Below are positions 1 through 9,042 of a stretch of 32,796 nucleotides of DNA, one piece after another. The stretch comes from a virus, in the IMG/VR virus record IMGVR_UViG_3300030103_004682, positions 1,874-34,669 of that record. The stretch is one strand, 5' to 3'. A program made the position numbers and the translations under genes. Below the pieces are notes generated by a model, which saw only the letters and a program-made list of their open reading frames with translations, was not told the origin of the DNA and searched no databases. Each line of letters opens with the position of its first letter. The stretch's first letter is position 1.

Positions 1-1
1 C

Positions 2-1732
2 ACAAGGGGCGATGGTGAAATAGTCGGCATATCTTTCGCTTGCGAAGGCTTTGAAGGCTATTTCCCATTTGCACACGAGACAGGATTTAATTTTCCTAAA
101 AGCAAAGTCATGGAGTTTACAAAGAAAGTTTGCGCTGCAACTAACGATAAGATCTTTCACAACGCTCCGTACGATGTCGGGTGGTTGCGTAGCTTTGGCG
201 TCACAATAAACGGCAGGATTATCGATACGTTGATAGCAGCGCCGTTAATAAACGAGAACCAATACTTTTATTCATTAAACGCGTTGGGCAGAGAATATTT
301 AAACGAAGGTAAAACGGAGGCAGAACTAAACGCTGCGGCTGAGGAGTGGGGCTTAGACCCGAAAGCAGAGATGTGGCGTCTGCCTTCGGCATACGTAGGC
401 ACGTATGCTACACAAGATGCTGCTCTAACTTTGAAGCTATGGGAGCACTTCAAAGTAAAACTAGAGGAGCAGAACCTATGGAACATTTTTGATTTGGAGA
501 TGGAAGTCTTACCTGTAGTTATGGCCATGAAAGAAAGGGGCATACGTGTAGATTTAGAAGGCGCAGACAGGATTAAAAAGGACTTGATTAAACAGGAGAA
601 AAACCTGCTCAGAGAGATACAAAAGCAGTCAGGAGTCAAAGATATACAACTTTGGGCGGCAAACTCCTTAGCGACCGTTTTTGACGCCCTGAAGCTAACG
701 TATACGCGTACTCCAACAGGTCAGCCTAGCTTTACCAAAGCTTTTCTAAACAATCACACACATCCTGTAGCTAAGATGATTAAAGAGGCCAGAGAGATAA
801 ACAAATCGCACAGCACGTTTATCGACTCTATCTTGAAGCATGAGCACAACGGCAGGATACATGCAGAGATAAGACAGCTAAAAGGCGAGAGCGGCGGCAC
901 AGTCACTGGTCGGTTGTCCATGAGCAATCCAAACTTACAACAGGTCCCGGCACGAAACAAAAAGATAGGCACGTTGATTCGTTCTCTGTTCTTGCCAGAA
1001 GAAGGCGAGCTCTGGTGTTCAGCAGATTTTAGTCAACAGGAACCAAGAATACTTACCCACTACGCAGATCTATCTAAGTATCAAGGGGCAGATATGATTG
1101 CCGATGCTTACAGAGAAAGCGATGCCGACTTCCATCAAGAGGTCGCTAACATGGTGGATATTGATAGAAGCACAGCCAAAACAATAGGGCTAGGCATCAT
1201 GTACGGTATGGGTAAAGGTAAATTAGCGGACGAGCTGGGTGTAAACACAGACGAAGCCGCAGAGATATTGAGTAAGTTTAATACGTACGCACCGTTTGTA
1301 AGAGAGTTAGCAGACTCTGTTATGCGCAGTGCTACTCAAAAAGGATACATAAAAACTCTTTTAGGCAGACGTTGTCACTTCGATATGTGGGAACCTCTAA
1401 GATACGGCACGGGTAGACCGATGAAGTATAACGAGGCGATACACGAGTACAACGGCGAAATAAAAAGAGCGTTTGTGTATAAAGCTTTGAATAAATTAAT
1501 TCAGGGCTCGGCTGCCGATATGACAAAGAAAGCCATGGTTGATTGCTATAAAGCAGGTTATATGCCTTTGCTTCAGGTGCACGACGAACTCGTGTTCTCT
1601 GTTGGGTCAAAAGAGGACATAGCGGGTATAGTAAAAACCATGGAAGAAGCTGTCCCGTTATCTATTCCTAACAAGGTAGATGCGGAAATCGGTGTAAATT
1701 GGGGTGATTCTATGGAGTCATCTCATAAATAA
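2..1732 (+). CDS. DNA polymerase, family A (Pol I-like), N-terminus cut by window edge
   Basis: Replicative phage DNA polymerase with proofreading. The frame is open from base 2, so the ATG at 110 is internal: the codons before it read as the start of the 3'-5' exonuclease fold (DGEIVGISFA, YFPFAH). Numbering from that ATG, Exo II is NAPYDVGWL (about 18-26) and Exo III is YATQDAALTLKLW (about 99-111). The polymerase region has TGRLSMSNPNLQQVPAR, motif A DFSQQEPRIL, motif B RSTAKTIGLGIMYG and motif C LQVHDELV, so the catalytic aspartates and the HDE are present. The residue matching E. coli Phe762 is Leu (codon 1190-1192). Exo I lies beyond the window edge. It is followed by a small RHH-like gene and a nuclease, a normal phage replication neighbourhood. 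The family assignment is firm; what lies upstream is unknown. Confidence 0.97.
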   Translation, partial: TRGDGEIVGISFACEGFEGYFPFAHETGFNFPKSKVMEFTKKVCAATNDKIFHNAPYDVGWLRSFGVTINGRIIDTLIAAPLINENQYFYSLNALGREYLNEGKTEAELNAAAEEWGLDPKAEMWRLPSAYVGTYATQDAALTLKLWEHFKVKLEEQNLWNIFDLEMEVLPVVMAMKERGIRVDLEGADRIKKDLIKQEKNLLREIQKQSGVKDIQLWAANSLATVFDALKLTYTRTPTGQPSFTKAFLNNHTHPVAKMIKEAREINKSHSTFIDSILKHEHNGRIHAEIRQLKGESGGTVTGRLSMSNPNLQQVPARNKKIGTLIRSLFLPEEGELWCSADFSQQEPRILTHYADLSKYQGADMIADAYRESDADFHQEVANMVDIDRSTAKTIGLGIMYGMGKGKLADELGVNTDEAAEILSKFNTYAPFVRELADSVMRSATQKGYIKTLLGRRCHFDMWEPLRYGTGRPMKYNEAIHEYNGEIKRAFVYKALNKLIQGSAADMTKKAMVDCYKAGYMPLLQVHDELVFSVGSKEDIAGIVKTMEEAVPLSIPNKVDAEIGVNWGDSMESSHK

Positions 1733-1753
1733 TAGTATATAATAAGAGGTATC

Positions 1754-1930
1754 ATGGATTTAGAAAAATGGCGTAGCGTGTCAATACGTAAAGAAATAGT
1801 TGAGTTGGCGGCAGAGATCGGCGACAAAACTGAAAGACCAACAAGTAACGTGATTGCTTTTGCAGTAAAGCGTCTGCATCAAGACATAGAAAGCGGACGT
1901 TTACCAGAAGAAGTAATCAGTGAAGCATAA
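1754..1930 (+). CDS. 58-aa ribbon-helix-helix-like small protein
   Basis: A short ORF between polymerase and nuclease. It has an ATG start with a good Shine-Dalgarno (AAGAGG at 1744-1749, four bases upstream). The protein begins MDLEKWRSVSIRKEIVELAA and continues through TERPTSNVIAFAVKRL. A short strand (about 6-11), a helix (about 12-23), a turn and a second helix (about 31-47) match the size and pattern of CopG/Arc-type DNA-binding proteins. This is inference from pattern only. Its last 11 nt overlap the GTG start of the next gene, so translation is probably coupled. It might autoregulate the replication operon or act as a DNA-binding accessory. The gene is likely real; the function is uncertain. 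Confidence 0.7.
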   Translation: MDLEKWRSVSIRKEIVELAAEIGDKTERPTSNVIAFAVKRLHQDIESGRLPEEVISEA

Positions 1931-2633
1931 AATACTTTACGAGTCTCCGTACGATTACGATAACTTCTCTAGCGAGGACGGCAAAGGCGGTAGGTTTTAC
2001 GACTGTAACGGCCAGAAGCTGCCTTCTGTAACTACTGTATTGTCTGCAACAAAGTCAAAAGACGCAGAAGAAGGGTTGCAGAGATGGAAAGATAGAGTCG
2101 GCGAAGAAGAGGCTGAACGTATTCGTATCGAAGCTTCTACGCGTGGTACGCATATGCACCACATACTAGAGAATCAAATTGTGCACGGGGATCTTTGGCA
2201 CTATCGTCCGGTCACCGGCGAAGAGAAACGCGCGTACAAAATGGCTTGCAATATTATGGACAACGGTTTTCCTAAGATATCGCAAGTGTATGGCTGTGAA
2301 GTATCTGTGTACTATCCCAACAAGTATGCAGGTAAGGCAGATGTCATTGGCGTCTTTGAAGACGATTTAGCTATCATGGATTTTAAACAAACCAACAAAC
2401 CAAAACGGCGTGAGTGGGTTGGCGATTACTTTCACCAGCTTGCTGCCTATGCTCTGGCGCACAACGAGATGTACGGCACGAACATACAGAAAGGCGTGGT
2501 GTTGATGTCTTCGGTGGACCTAAACTATCAGGAGTTTACTTTGTCTGGTGATGAGTTTAGAGAGTACGGTGAGCGTTGGTTAGAAAAGGTTAGTGAGTAT
2601 TACACCAGAGACATCATGCAGATGTTGGCTTAA
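1920..2633 (+). CDS. PD-(D/E)XK nuclease (RecB/Cas4-like exonuclease)
   Basis: A 237-aa nuclease of the PD-(D/E)XK superfamily, probably the phage 5'-3' exonuclease used in host DNA breakdown or recombination, like T7 gp6 in genomic position. The core is visible: GKADVIGVFEDD followed by IMDFKQTNKP (acidic residue, then D-x-K), then the helix FHQLAAYALAHNEMYG, whose Gln-Ala-Tyr arrangement is typical of RecB-like and Cas4-like members. The N-terminal LPSVTTVLSATKSK resembles the same family. The start is GTG at 1920. No other good start exists before the conserved region, and the GTG sits inside the end of the 58-aa gene. Its stop overlaps the stop of the opposing 1626-aa gene by 4 nt. Confidence 0.9.
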   Translation: MKHKILYESPYDYDNFSSEDGKGGRFYDCNGQKLPSVTTVLSATKSKDAEEGLQRWKDRVGEEEAERIRIEASTRGTHMHHILENQIVHGDLWHYRPVTGEEKRAYKMACNIMDNGFPKISQVYGCEVSVYYPNKYAGKADVIGVFEDDLAIMDFKQTNKPKRREWVGDYFHQLAAYALAHNEMYGTNIQKGVVLMSSVDLNYQEFTLSGDEFREYGERWLEKVSEYYTRDIMQMLA

Positions 2634-5600
2634 CGAGGTTTTTTGTATCTTACATCTTCGCCAGTTTCTTCGTATTCTTTCGCCCAAGCAGGGCCCACAC
2701 TGAAATCAAACGGTAAGACGGTTCTGGTTTTAAATTCTCTTCTTACACCGGATAACTCTTTTTTAAGATCTCTTTCTCTATCTTTTAATTGTTGAATTCT
2801 TACATCCGTTATACCTTCTCTTTTTAAAACTGTTTCCGCTTCTTTTAAAAATTCACGAAAGTATTCATCTGGATCTATAGGCACAAAAGTTGCGCCCTCT
2901 CTTGTTCTGTATAAATTAGCTCTATCGTCTGCTCCAAGAGCGTTGTATCTTTTTTCATTTTCTTTAAACAAGAGACCTTGCCAATACTCAGGCTTTCTTC
3001 CAGTAACTTTATACATTGTATTCAAAAGATTCCTATGTTTGTTCACCTCTCCTAAAAGTTCTTCGTTTGCGTCGTAGTAAGATTTTAATATTGCTGCTCC
3101 ATCAAACAATCTATCTCCTCCACCGGCTTGTTCTCTAAACACCTGCCTGTTAATTTCTGTTCTTCTGTTTATAAACTCTTTTACCTTAAATTTGTGATAC
3201 GCATCATTAAAGTTAATTTTTTTAACATCAAAACCGCTTAATGCAAACAGCTCTTCTGCCGCGTCTTGCGGTTGGTTGTAATCACTTAATGTTTCTAGTC
3301 CCTCTCCAGAGGCTTCTATTACATCAACTCCTTGCGTAATTACTCCGGGCAAAACGTCTATAAAAAATTCTTTTCCAATGGCTGTCCAATAGCCAACAGG
3401 ATTTACGTTAGGATCTATTTCAGTAACTTTTTTCTCTCTGTCTGAATCATAGTTGCTTCTAGCTTTTAAAAACGCTTTTAATAATATTTGATCTTCTATA
3501 TAGCTTTCTCCAAAACTGTATAAGGCTCTACTCATGTTTTTTATAAAATCTGCTGCAACGCCGACTAAGCTCCCTGTAGGAAGTTGAGAACTCGGAGAAG
3601 CTATCCTAAACGCATCTCTGTAATATGCTCTGACTGCGCTACCTATTTGATCGTACATATCTGTATGCGTTCCGTCTACATACTCAAGAGTGTTGGTTTC
3701 TTTATTAAATTTTAAAACTAATCTGTTGTTATCTTCAGCGTAATCCGCTACAAATTCGCCTAGAGCATACGCTATACCAATAGGCAGGCCTATTCTTAAA
3801 GCAGCCGCCATTGGAAGAATTAATCCCATAGTGGTTAAGTAGGCCATGTGAGAAAGAGATCTGGCAACACCGTTGGCAACTAATCTAGGATTACCTGTTT
3901 TCATTCCTATTTCCATATCCTTGCCAGCCATAACAGCTATGTTGTATTGAGTTCTAAATATTTCTGTTGGAAAGGCAGTAAAGTTACTAACCGGGCTAGC
4001 CCTTAATATCTCTACAAACCGTCCCACGTATTCATAATTAGGAACAGTGTTTCTTGTTCTGTAGGCGGCTAATTCGTCAATCATTTGTGCGTGTCGCCTT
4101 ATTGGATTATCAGACTTAAATTTTGGCTTGTAGCCGTACATTAAATCTTCCATGGTTTGCATGTTTTGTTCATATTGCGCTTGCGCATCTTCTGGAATAA
4201 TGTTTCTGCCGCTAGCATCAGAAACTATTTTTAAAGGAAAAGCCTTTTTGTATTTTCTTTTTTCGCCGATGTAATTTAAAACTTTAAAAAAGTTGTCTGA
4301 AAAAAGATAAAGCTGCCTAGTTTTTTCCATTGCCGTGTTAGCTACACCTGCTTTTTCAGACTCTATTTCTAACCCTTGAAAAACTCCATTCATGCTACTT
4401 TGACTTCCGGCTAGCTCATACGTTCTAGCTAGATTACCTAAAGTAACAGAGCTATCTAATAGTCCTAGTTCAACCATTCTTCTAGCTTCGGCGGGAGTGG
4501 CGTTGTTTAAGTATGCGGCGGCATTTTTAAAAGCTGCTTGTAAAGCTGTAGGGTTTATGGAGGATATGTTTCCGTTTACTAAAAGAGTTCCAGCCGCGCT
4601 AACAAAGTTTCTTATTTGAGTTTTAGGACTGTAAACAATTTTACCTTCAGCGACTACGGTTTTAGGATACAAAAATATAGGCGCGTAAAAGGTATCTACA
4701 AAACCTTGTAGGCCGCTATTATTTACTTGATTTGATAAAGATTGAGGCATTAAACCAGAATTAAAAGCTTCTTGTATTCCTTGAGCAAAAGAATCTGTTG
4801 TGTAAAAACCCGCAAAAGGATTTGTTTCGTCTCCTTGTATTTCTTGATTGAATCGTCCTTCTTTAACTCTAGATATCCATCTAGTCTCAGGATTGCTTGC
4901 CATTTCAAACAAATCATACAAAGCGCTATACCCCGATAAAAATTCTGTTTGTTTAAACGCTGTAACTACAAACTTGTCACTAGGATCTGTAATCTCTCCT
5001 ATAGCCTTACGCACAGCTTTGTTTATATCTCCTCTAGGTTTTAAAACACTTTCGTCCATGCGCACATCTATAGAATCGGTTGGAGAGTTACCAAAGGTGG
5101 AAGAATCAGGTAATAATCCTCCTTCAGATAATTTTTCTAGTCCGACTTCTTTTTTGTATATGCTGTCTAATAAAGTCTCTGCTGCTTGAACGGGGTTAGG
5201 AACTCCCTGTTTGTTAAATTTTTCAGCTAAATACTTTACCGCTCCTAGATGAGCGGATTGTTCTTGTGTAGAAGCTCCCTTCCTGTTTGGGGCGTTAAAT
5301 TTAACTCCGGGTAGAGTAAGTTTATAAGCTCTTGTAAGGTAAGAGCCTAAATTTTTGTTTATTGTTTCCCTTAGTTCCACTGGCCATGCTTCCATGTCTG
5401 GATCTACTTTGTGCATAAACTCGTCTATTTTTTTAGTGTTCATGTCCACTAAAGTTCTAGCGGCAGTAAAAGAATCCACCATGCGCTTTATTTTTCTTTT
5501 TACTTCTGGAGATTGTTTGTTGTATTCAAAATAATCAAACAGTTCTTTTCTAGTGGTTTGTCCGGTTAAAAAATCGTCTTGTGCTTTTTTAAAAGATATC

Positions 5601-7510
5601 TGTTTATCTGACATAGTTTCTAAACCAAGAAGATCAAAAACATCTGATTTAGTTCTGGACAAAGTTTTTATTGCTTTGTCCATGGTTAATTTAATGTCTC
5701 TAGCTTTTCTGTTTTCAGCACGTTCTCCGGTGCTTTTTCTTTTTACGATTTGTTCCCATTCTGCTCTAGGCAAACTTTTTTCTGGTTTAAAATAAGAGTT
5801 TATATATCTGTAGCCTAAAAAATCTAACCAACTTGTTAAGTCAGAATCTACAGGGGTAGAGTAAACACGACTTTGCGGTCTTTTGCCTATAGGCACTTCA
5901 GCAAAAGATTTTGTGTCTGGCTCCCACTGAGGAAAATAATCAGTATTATCTATAGTTATTTTCATGTCTTCTTTAACCGCTGGGCTTAGATCAGGGACGC
6001 TTGATCCTTCAGGAACAAACTCTGACATTTGATACGTTCCAAACACAGGACGTTTTGTTTCTGGATCTATTAATGGTTTGTGAACTATGATTGGGTCACC
6101 GTTCACGTTTTCCTCTTGCACAGGAGTTGCCCAATGCAGTCTTACTCTTGCGTCTGTAGGCACATCTGAGAAAGGTATGGCAGGAACCATGCCTTTGCCT
6201 TTTTTAGGCTCATAACGAATTACGTTACTCAAAGGCTCTAATGTCCCTGCTTCGTCTATAGGATTAGGGGAGTTGGGTATGTCTATAGAAAAATCTGGCT
6301 GAATGTTTAAATCTAAATTTAGTAGCTCATTTTGTTTCTTTTTGTTTTCTGCTGCTGCTGCAACTTCGCTTTCAAAGGTAGCATCTGGGCCGGCAAACCT
6401 TTCCCCTGTTTTCATTTCTATCCCGGCGGAGCCTCCTTTTGTTGCAAGTCCTAATGTGCCTCCTAAGAAAAATCCTCCTGCTCCGGCTTCTATGTATTCA
6501 GATAAAGCTTGCTGTTCTTCTGGACTAAGGTCTTCGCCGTTTTTTAATTTAGTTAAGTAACCAAGAATTACTTTTTCCATAGGATCTAGACCTGCTTGTT
6601 TTCTTTCTAAATCTGTTTGTACTATTTCGGTACCTGCTTCTATCACTCCTCCTTTAACTCCTGATTTAGCTGTTTGTAAAATAGCAGCTGTCAAACTGTC
6701 TATAGCTGCGTCTTGAACAGCTTTGCCACCTCCTCTTAGTAAAACAAACAAAAGGCTGTCAGCCGCCGAGGCCGCTGTTCCCGCAAGAAAAGCTCTACCC
6801 GGTTTTAAATCTTCAGCTGTCTCTGCACCCTCTATAATTTGTCTTTCTATCATGGTTCCAAAAAAAGCAGGAAGCTGCCCTACAGTCATGCCGAATACAA
6901 ATCCTGCGGTGCCCCCGGCTATAGTTCCGAAAGGTCCTAATATAGATCCAGCGTATGCTCCTGCTGCTCCAGCAGCTAGTCCGGGAGCCATGTAGCTAGC
7001 AGATTGCCCTGCTAAAGTAGATAGATACTCGTCTAATAAATGCCCCGGCAAAGTATCTGGATCATCGTCGTTAAACGAATCGAGCAGATCTTGAAAAGAA
7101 ATAGCCTCGCCGTATTGAATAGCTTGGTCTTGTATTTGCTGTTCTATTTCTCTTCTTCTTTGCTGCACGTCCTTGTCTGTTGCAAGCCCCGCAGCGTCTT
7201 TAAGTCCTAAAAAAGTAGAGTAATAATCTGAAAGTAAGTTTTCCGACCCTCTAAAAAATTCATCTCGAATTATTCTAAAATTTCCCTTTTCTTTTGTGTC
7301 GCCAACTATTTTTTGATCTACGTGGTATTCGCCTCTAGGTATGCCGTTTGGAAAAAGTTTTTCTAACCGAGCTAATTTTTCTTTAGCTAGTTTTGTGTTT
7401 TCTTCATCAGTGTATTTTTCTAGGTCGCTAACAAAAGTAACGCCCGGGTATTGCGTAGTTATTATTGGATTGCGTTCTGGAGGTTTTTCTTCTTCTTCTG
7501 GATTATACAT
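2630..7510 (-). CDS. Giant internal virion / DNA-ejection protein (1626 aa)
   Basis: The largest gene in the window and the last of the minus-strand virion genes. I recognise no enzyme motif. The N-terminal 150 residues are charged. A Gly/Ala-rich hydrophobic stretch follows (about 168-220, with AAGAAGAYAGSILGPFG and GGTAGFVFGMTVGQL), another at about 337-355 (AGAGGFFLGGTLGLA), and a long hydrophobic segment at about 1222-1255 (LTTMGLILPMAAALRIG). Such membrane-active segments in a very large late protein fit the T7 gp16-type ejection proteins that cross the cell envelope with the DNA. No lytic transglycosylase motif was seen. It ends in a charged helical region. A tape measure is less likely because the connector genes are podovirus-like. 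The start is ATG with no clear Shine-Dalgarno, 17 nt after the 504-aa gene. Confidence 0.72.
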   Translation of the reverse strand: MYNPEEEEKPPERNPIITTQYPGVTFVSDLEKYTDEENTKLAKEKLARLEKLFPNGIPRGEYHVDQKIVGDTKEKGNFRIIRDEFFRGSENLLSDYYSTFLGLKDAAGLATDKDVQQRRREIEQQIQDQAIQYGEAISFQDLLDSFNDDDPDTLPGHLLDEYLSTLAGQSASYMAPGLAAGAAGAYAGSILGPFGTIAGGTAGFVFGMTVGQLPAFFGTMIERQIIEGAETAEDLKPGRAFLAGTAASAADSLLFVLLRGGGKAVQDAAIDSLTAAILQTAKSGVKGGVIEAGTEIVQTDLERKQAGLDPMEKVILGYLTKLKNGEDLSPEEQQALSEYIEAGAGGFFLGGTLGLATKGGSAGIEMKTGERFAGPDATFESEVAAAAENKKKQNELLNLDLNIQPDFSIDIPNSPNPIDEAGTLEPLSNVIRYEPKKGKGMVPAIPFSDVPTDARVRLHWATPVQEENVNGDPIIVHKPLIDPETKRPVFGTYQMSEFVPEGSSVPDLSPAVKEDMKITIDNTDYFPQWEPDTKSFAEVPIGKRPQSRVYSTPVDSDLTSWLDFLGYRYINSYFKPEKSLPRAEWEQIVKRKSTGERAENRKARDIKLTMDKAIKTLSRTKSDVFDLLGLETMSDKQISFKKAQDDFLTGQTTRKELFDYFEYNKQSPEVKRKIKRMVDSFTAARTLVDMNTKKIDEFMHKVDPDMEAWPVELRETINKNLGSYLTRAYKLTLPGVKFNAPNRKGASTQEQSAHLGAVKYLAEKFNKQGVPNPVQAAETLLDSIYKKEVGLEKLSEGGLLPDSSTFGNSPTDSIDVRMDESVLKPRGDINKAVRKAIGEITDPSDKFVVTAFKQTEFLSGYSALYDLFEMASNPETRWISRVKEGRFNQEIQGDETNPFAGFYTTDSFAQGIQEAFNSGLMPQSLSNQVNNSGLQGFVDTFYAPIFLYPKTVVAEGKIVYSPKTQIRNFVSAAGTLLVNGNISSINPTALQAAFKNAAAYLNNATPAEARRMVELGLLDSSVTLGNLARTYELAGSQSSMNGVFQGLEIESEKAGVANTAMEKTRQLYLFSDNFFKVLNYIGEKRKYKKAFPLKIVSDASGRNIIPEDAQAQYEQNMQTMEDLMYGYKPKFKSDNPIRRHAQMIDELAAYRTRNTVPNYEYVGRFVEILRASPVSNFTAFPTEIFRTQYNIAVMAGKDMEIGMKTGNPRLVANGVARSLSHMAYLTTMGLILPMAAALRIGLPIGIAYALGEFVADYAEDNNRLVLKFNKETNTLEYVDGTHTDMYDQIGSAVRAYYRDAFRIASPSSQLPTGSLVGVAADFIKNMSRALYSFGESYIEDQILLKAFLKARSNYDSDREKKVTEIDPNVNPVGYWTAIGKEFFIDVLPGVITQGVDVIEASGEGLETLSDYNQPQDAAEELFALSGFDVKKINFNDAYHKFKVKEFINRRTEINRQVFREQAGGGDRLFDGAAILKSYYDANEELLGEVNKHRNLLNTMYKVTGRKPEYWQGLLFKENEKRYNALGADDRANLYRTREGATFVPIDPDEYFREFLKEAETVLKREGITDVRIQQLKDRERDLKKELSGVRREFKTRTVLPFDFSVGPAWAKEYEETGEDVRYKKPR

Positions 7511-7527
7511 TTCATCGCGAGCCCGTA

Positions 7528-9042
7528 TTAGTTAGCTCCATCTAAAAGCTTTTCAATTAAGGCGTTTATGTCTCCTTCTGTCACGTCTTGTGAGATATAC
7601 AAATCTTGTAATGCGTTAGGGTCCATGCCTACAATTTGTCTGTAAATAACTTGTTTTAACGCTGCGCGCATTTCTTCTTGAGTTTTAATCCCAAACCCTT
7701 GTAACTGAAAGTTTAGTTCTTCTGGGCTTAAATAATTTGGGTCTCCGGGCGGTAATTGAGATCTGCGATAAAGCTCTGCTATTGCTTCTGATTTTTGTAT
7801 GGCGACTGGTTTTTTATTTGGATCTGTTGTTAATAAACTTGTTTCTGTTTTAAAAGCGTCTTTTATTAAATCCCCCGACACTATTGCTTCTCTTTCAGGT
7901 ATTGTTCCCATGCCCTCTGATTCAGCTAAAGCAGCTTGACCGGCTACGTCTACTAATCCTGCTACACCACCTTGTAAACTTTTGCCAGACAATAAAGTTC
8001 CTAATCTTTTTCTCTCCATTCTTTCGCGCATGAGGTCTGTATTTAAAGGATTGTTTAGAGCTATCTGTAGTGCGTTCTGTACGGCTACAGGATCAGGCGT
8101 TTTAACAGTAGGAGACTCTTCTTTTTCCTCTGTCTCTTTTGTAGAGGAGCCTACGTTAAAAACATCTCGAACAGCTTTGTTCATAGAGTTTATATCTTTT
8201 AATATTTTTTGCGTGTTTTCCATAGCCTCTAGCAAATTGCTTGGCTTTTCTACCACACTACCTTCTTGCATTTTAGCTACGTTAGCGGTGGCTACTACAT
8301 CTAACTCTTCTACGAAATCTGGTGTTAGTAAAGTAATCTCTTCTTCGGTCACGTCATCTCCTATGGAAGAGGCTATATCTACGATAGCTCTTTTGTAGCG
8401 CATGTCTATTTCTTGCAAGCCGTCTAAGACTTCTGCTTGTTGCTCTGTTGTTAAAGAGCCTTCGCTTTTTTCTTTTGCTTCTTTTACAAAATCTCTAGCA
8501 GCCTGTTTAAACGTTTCTGTAGTTTTAGTTACTAATTTTGCTGTGTCTTGTCCTTGGTCCTTGGTCGGTGCTTCTTCCATATCCATCATAGGAGCATCGC
8601 CCTGTGGTTTTACAGCGGCTAACATGTTGTTAAGAGCTGCGTTGATTTCGTCATCGCCTTCTTCAAACACTTGCGCTGGCATACCGCTAGGCATCGGTAC
8701 GCCCATAGGACCAGTGCCCTGTACAAAATTCATAGCTTGATCGACAGGAAAGACTTCACCACCTTCTTCGTAGCCCATTCTTTCTACCACTTCTGGAGCT
8801 ACTTTAGCTAACGCTTTCAGTCCTTCGTTTGGATAAGTCTTGCCACCTTCTTTATAACCCATCTTTTTAACGACGTCGGGTCTTACTTTTGCTAAAGCTT
8901 TTAATCCTTCGTTTGGATAAGTCTTGCCCCCACCGTTGTAATACTGAACCATGCCCCCCATTTTGTATCTCGGTATAGGAGCTAACCCAGAGGTAATCCC
9001 CTGCGGCATTTGAGTAAACATGTTTCTGTTACGCCAACTCAT
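7528..9042 (-). CDS. Virion-associated protein with N-terminal 28-aa repeats (504 aa)
   Basis: An unrecognised late protein between two probable ejection proteins. The N-terminus is Met/Gly-rich with two tandem 28-residue repeats (residues about 38-65 and 66-93; consensus GGKTYPNEGLKALAKV, then VV..MGY.E). After that comes an acidic, mostly helical protein with predicted amphipathic helices and no membrane segment. It is probably an internal or core virion component, judged by position and by the GG-rich motifs shared with its neighbours. The start overlaps the end of the 312-aa gene by 14 nt. A second Met at residue 8 is a possible alternative start, and neither has a convincing Shine-Dalgarno. 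Confidence 0.65.
   Translation of the reverse strand: MSWRNRNMFTQMPQGITSGLAPIPRYKMGGMVQYYNGGGKTYPNEGLKALAKVRPDVVKKMGYKEGGKTYPNEGLKALAKVAPEVVERMGYEEGGEVFPVDQAMNFVQGTGPMGVPMPSGMPAQVFEEGDDEINAALNNMLAAVKPQGDAPMMDMEEAPTKDQGQDTAKLVTKTTETFKQAARDFVKEAKEKSEGSLTTEQQAEVLDGLQEIDMRYKRAIVDIASSIGDDVTEEEITLLTPDFVEELDVVATANVAKMQEGSVVEKPSNLLEAMENTQKILKDINSMNKAVRDVFNVGSSTKETEEKEESPTVKTPDPVAVQNALQIALNNPLNTDLMRERMERKRLGTLLSGKSLQGGVAGLVDVAGQAALAESEGMGTIPEREAIVSGDLIKDAFKTETSLLTTDPNKKPVAIQKSEAIAELYRRSQLPPGDPNYLSPEELNFQLQGFGIKTQEEMRAALKQVIYRQIVGMDPNALQDLYISQDVTEGDINALIEKLLDGAN
8764..8931 (-). repeat. Two tandem 84-nt in-frame repeats
   Basis: Two adjacent copies (8848-8931 and 8764-8847) encode the 28-aa units in the 504-aa protein. 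They differ at a few residues (R/A, D/E, KK/ER), so the duplication is not recent. Both copies keep the GGKTYPNEGLKALAKV core. Confidence 0.85.

Noticed and set aside
2600-2680. Bidirectional terminator at the convergent junction
   Set aside because: A T-run (TTTTTTG) follows the nuclease stop, but I could not find a stable hairpin before it.
2630-7510. Reading the 1626-aa protein as a tape measure
   Set aside because: Connector genes are podovirus/P22-like and there is no tail tube or sheath gene; the protein lacks long coiled-coil repeats and instead has membrane-like Gly/Ala segments.
7982-8740. Plus-strand open frames of 138 and 112 aa
   Set aside because: Antisense shadows within the 504-aa gene with Ser/Cys-rich, non-conserved sequence.
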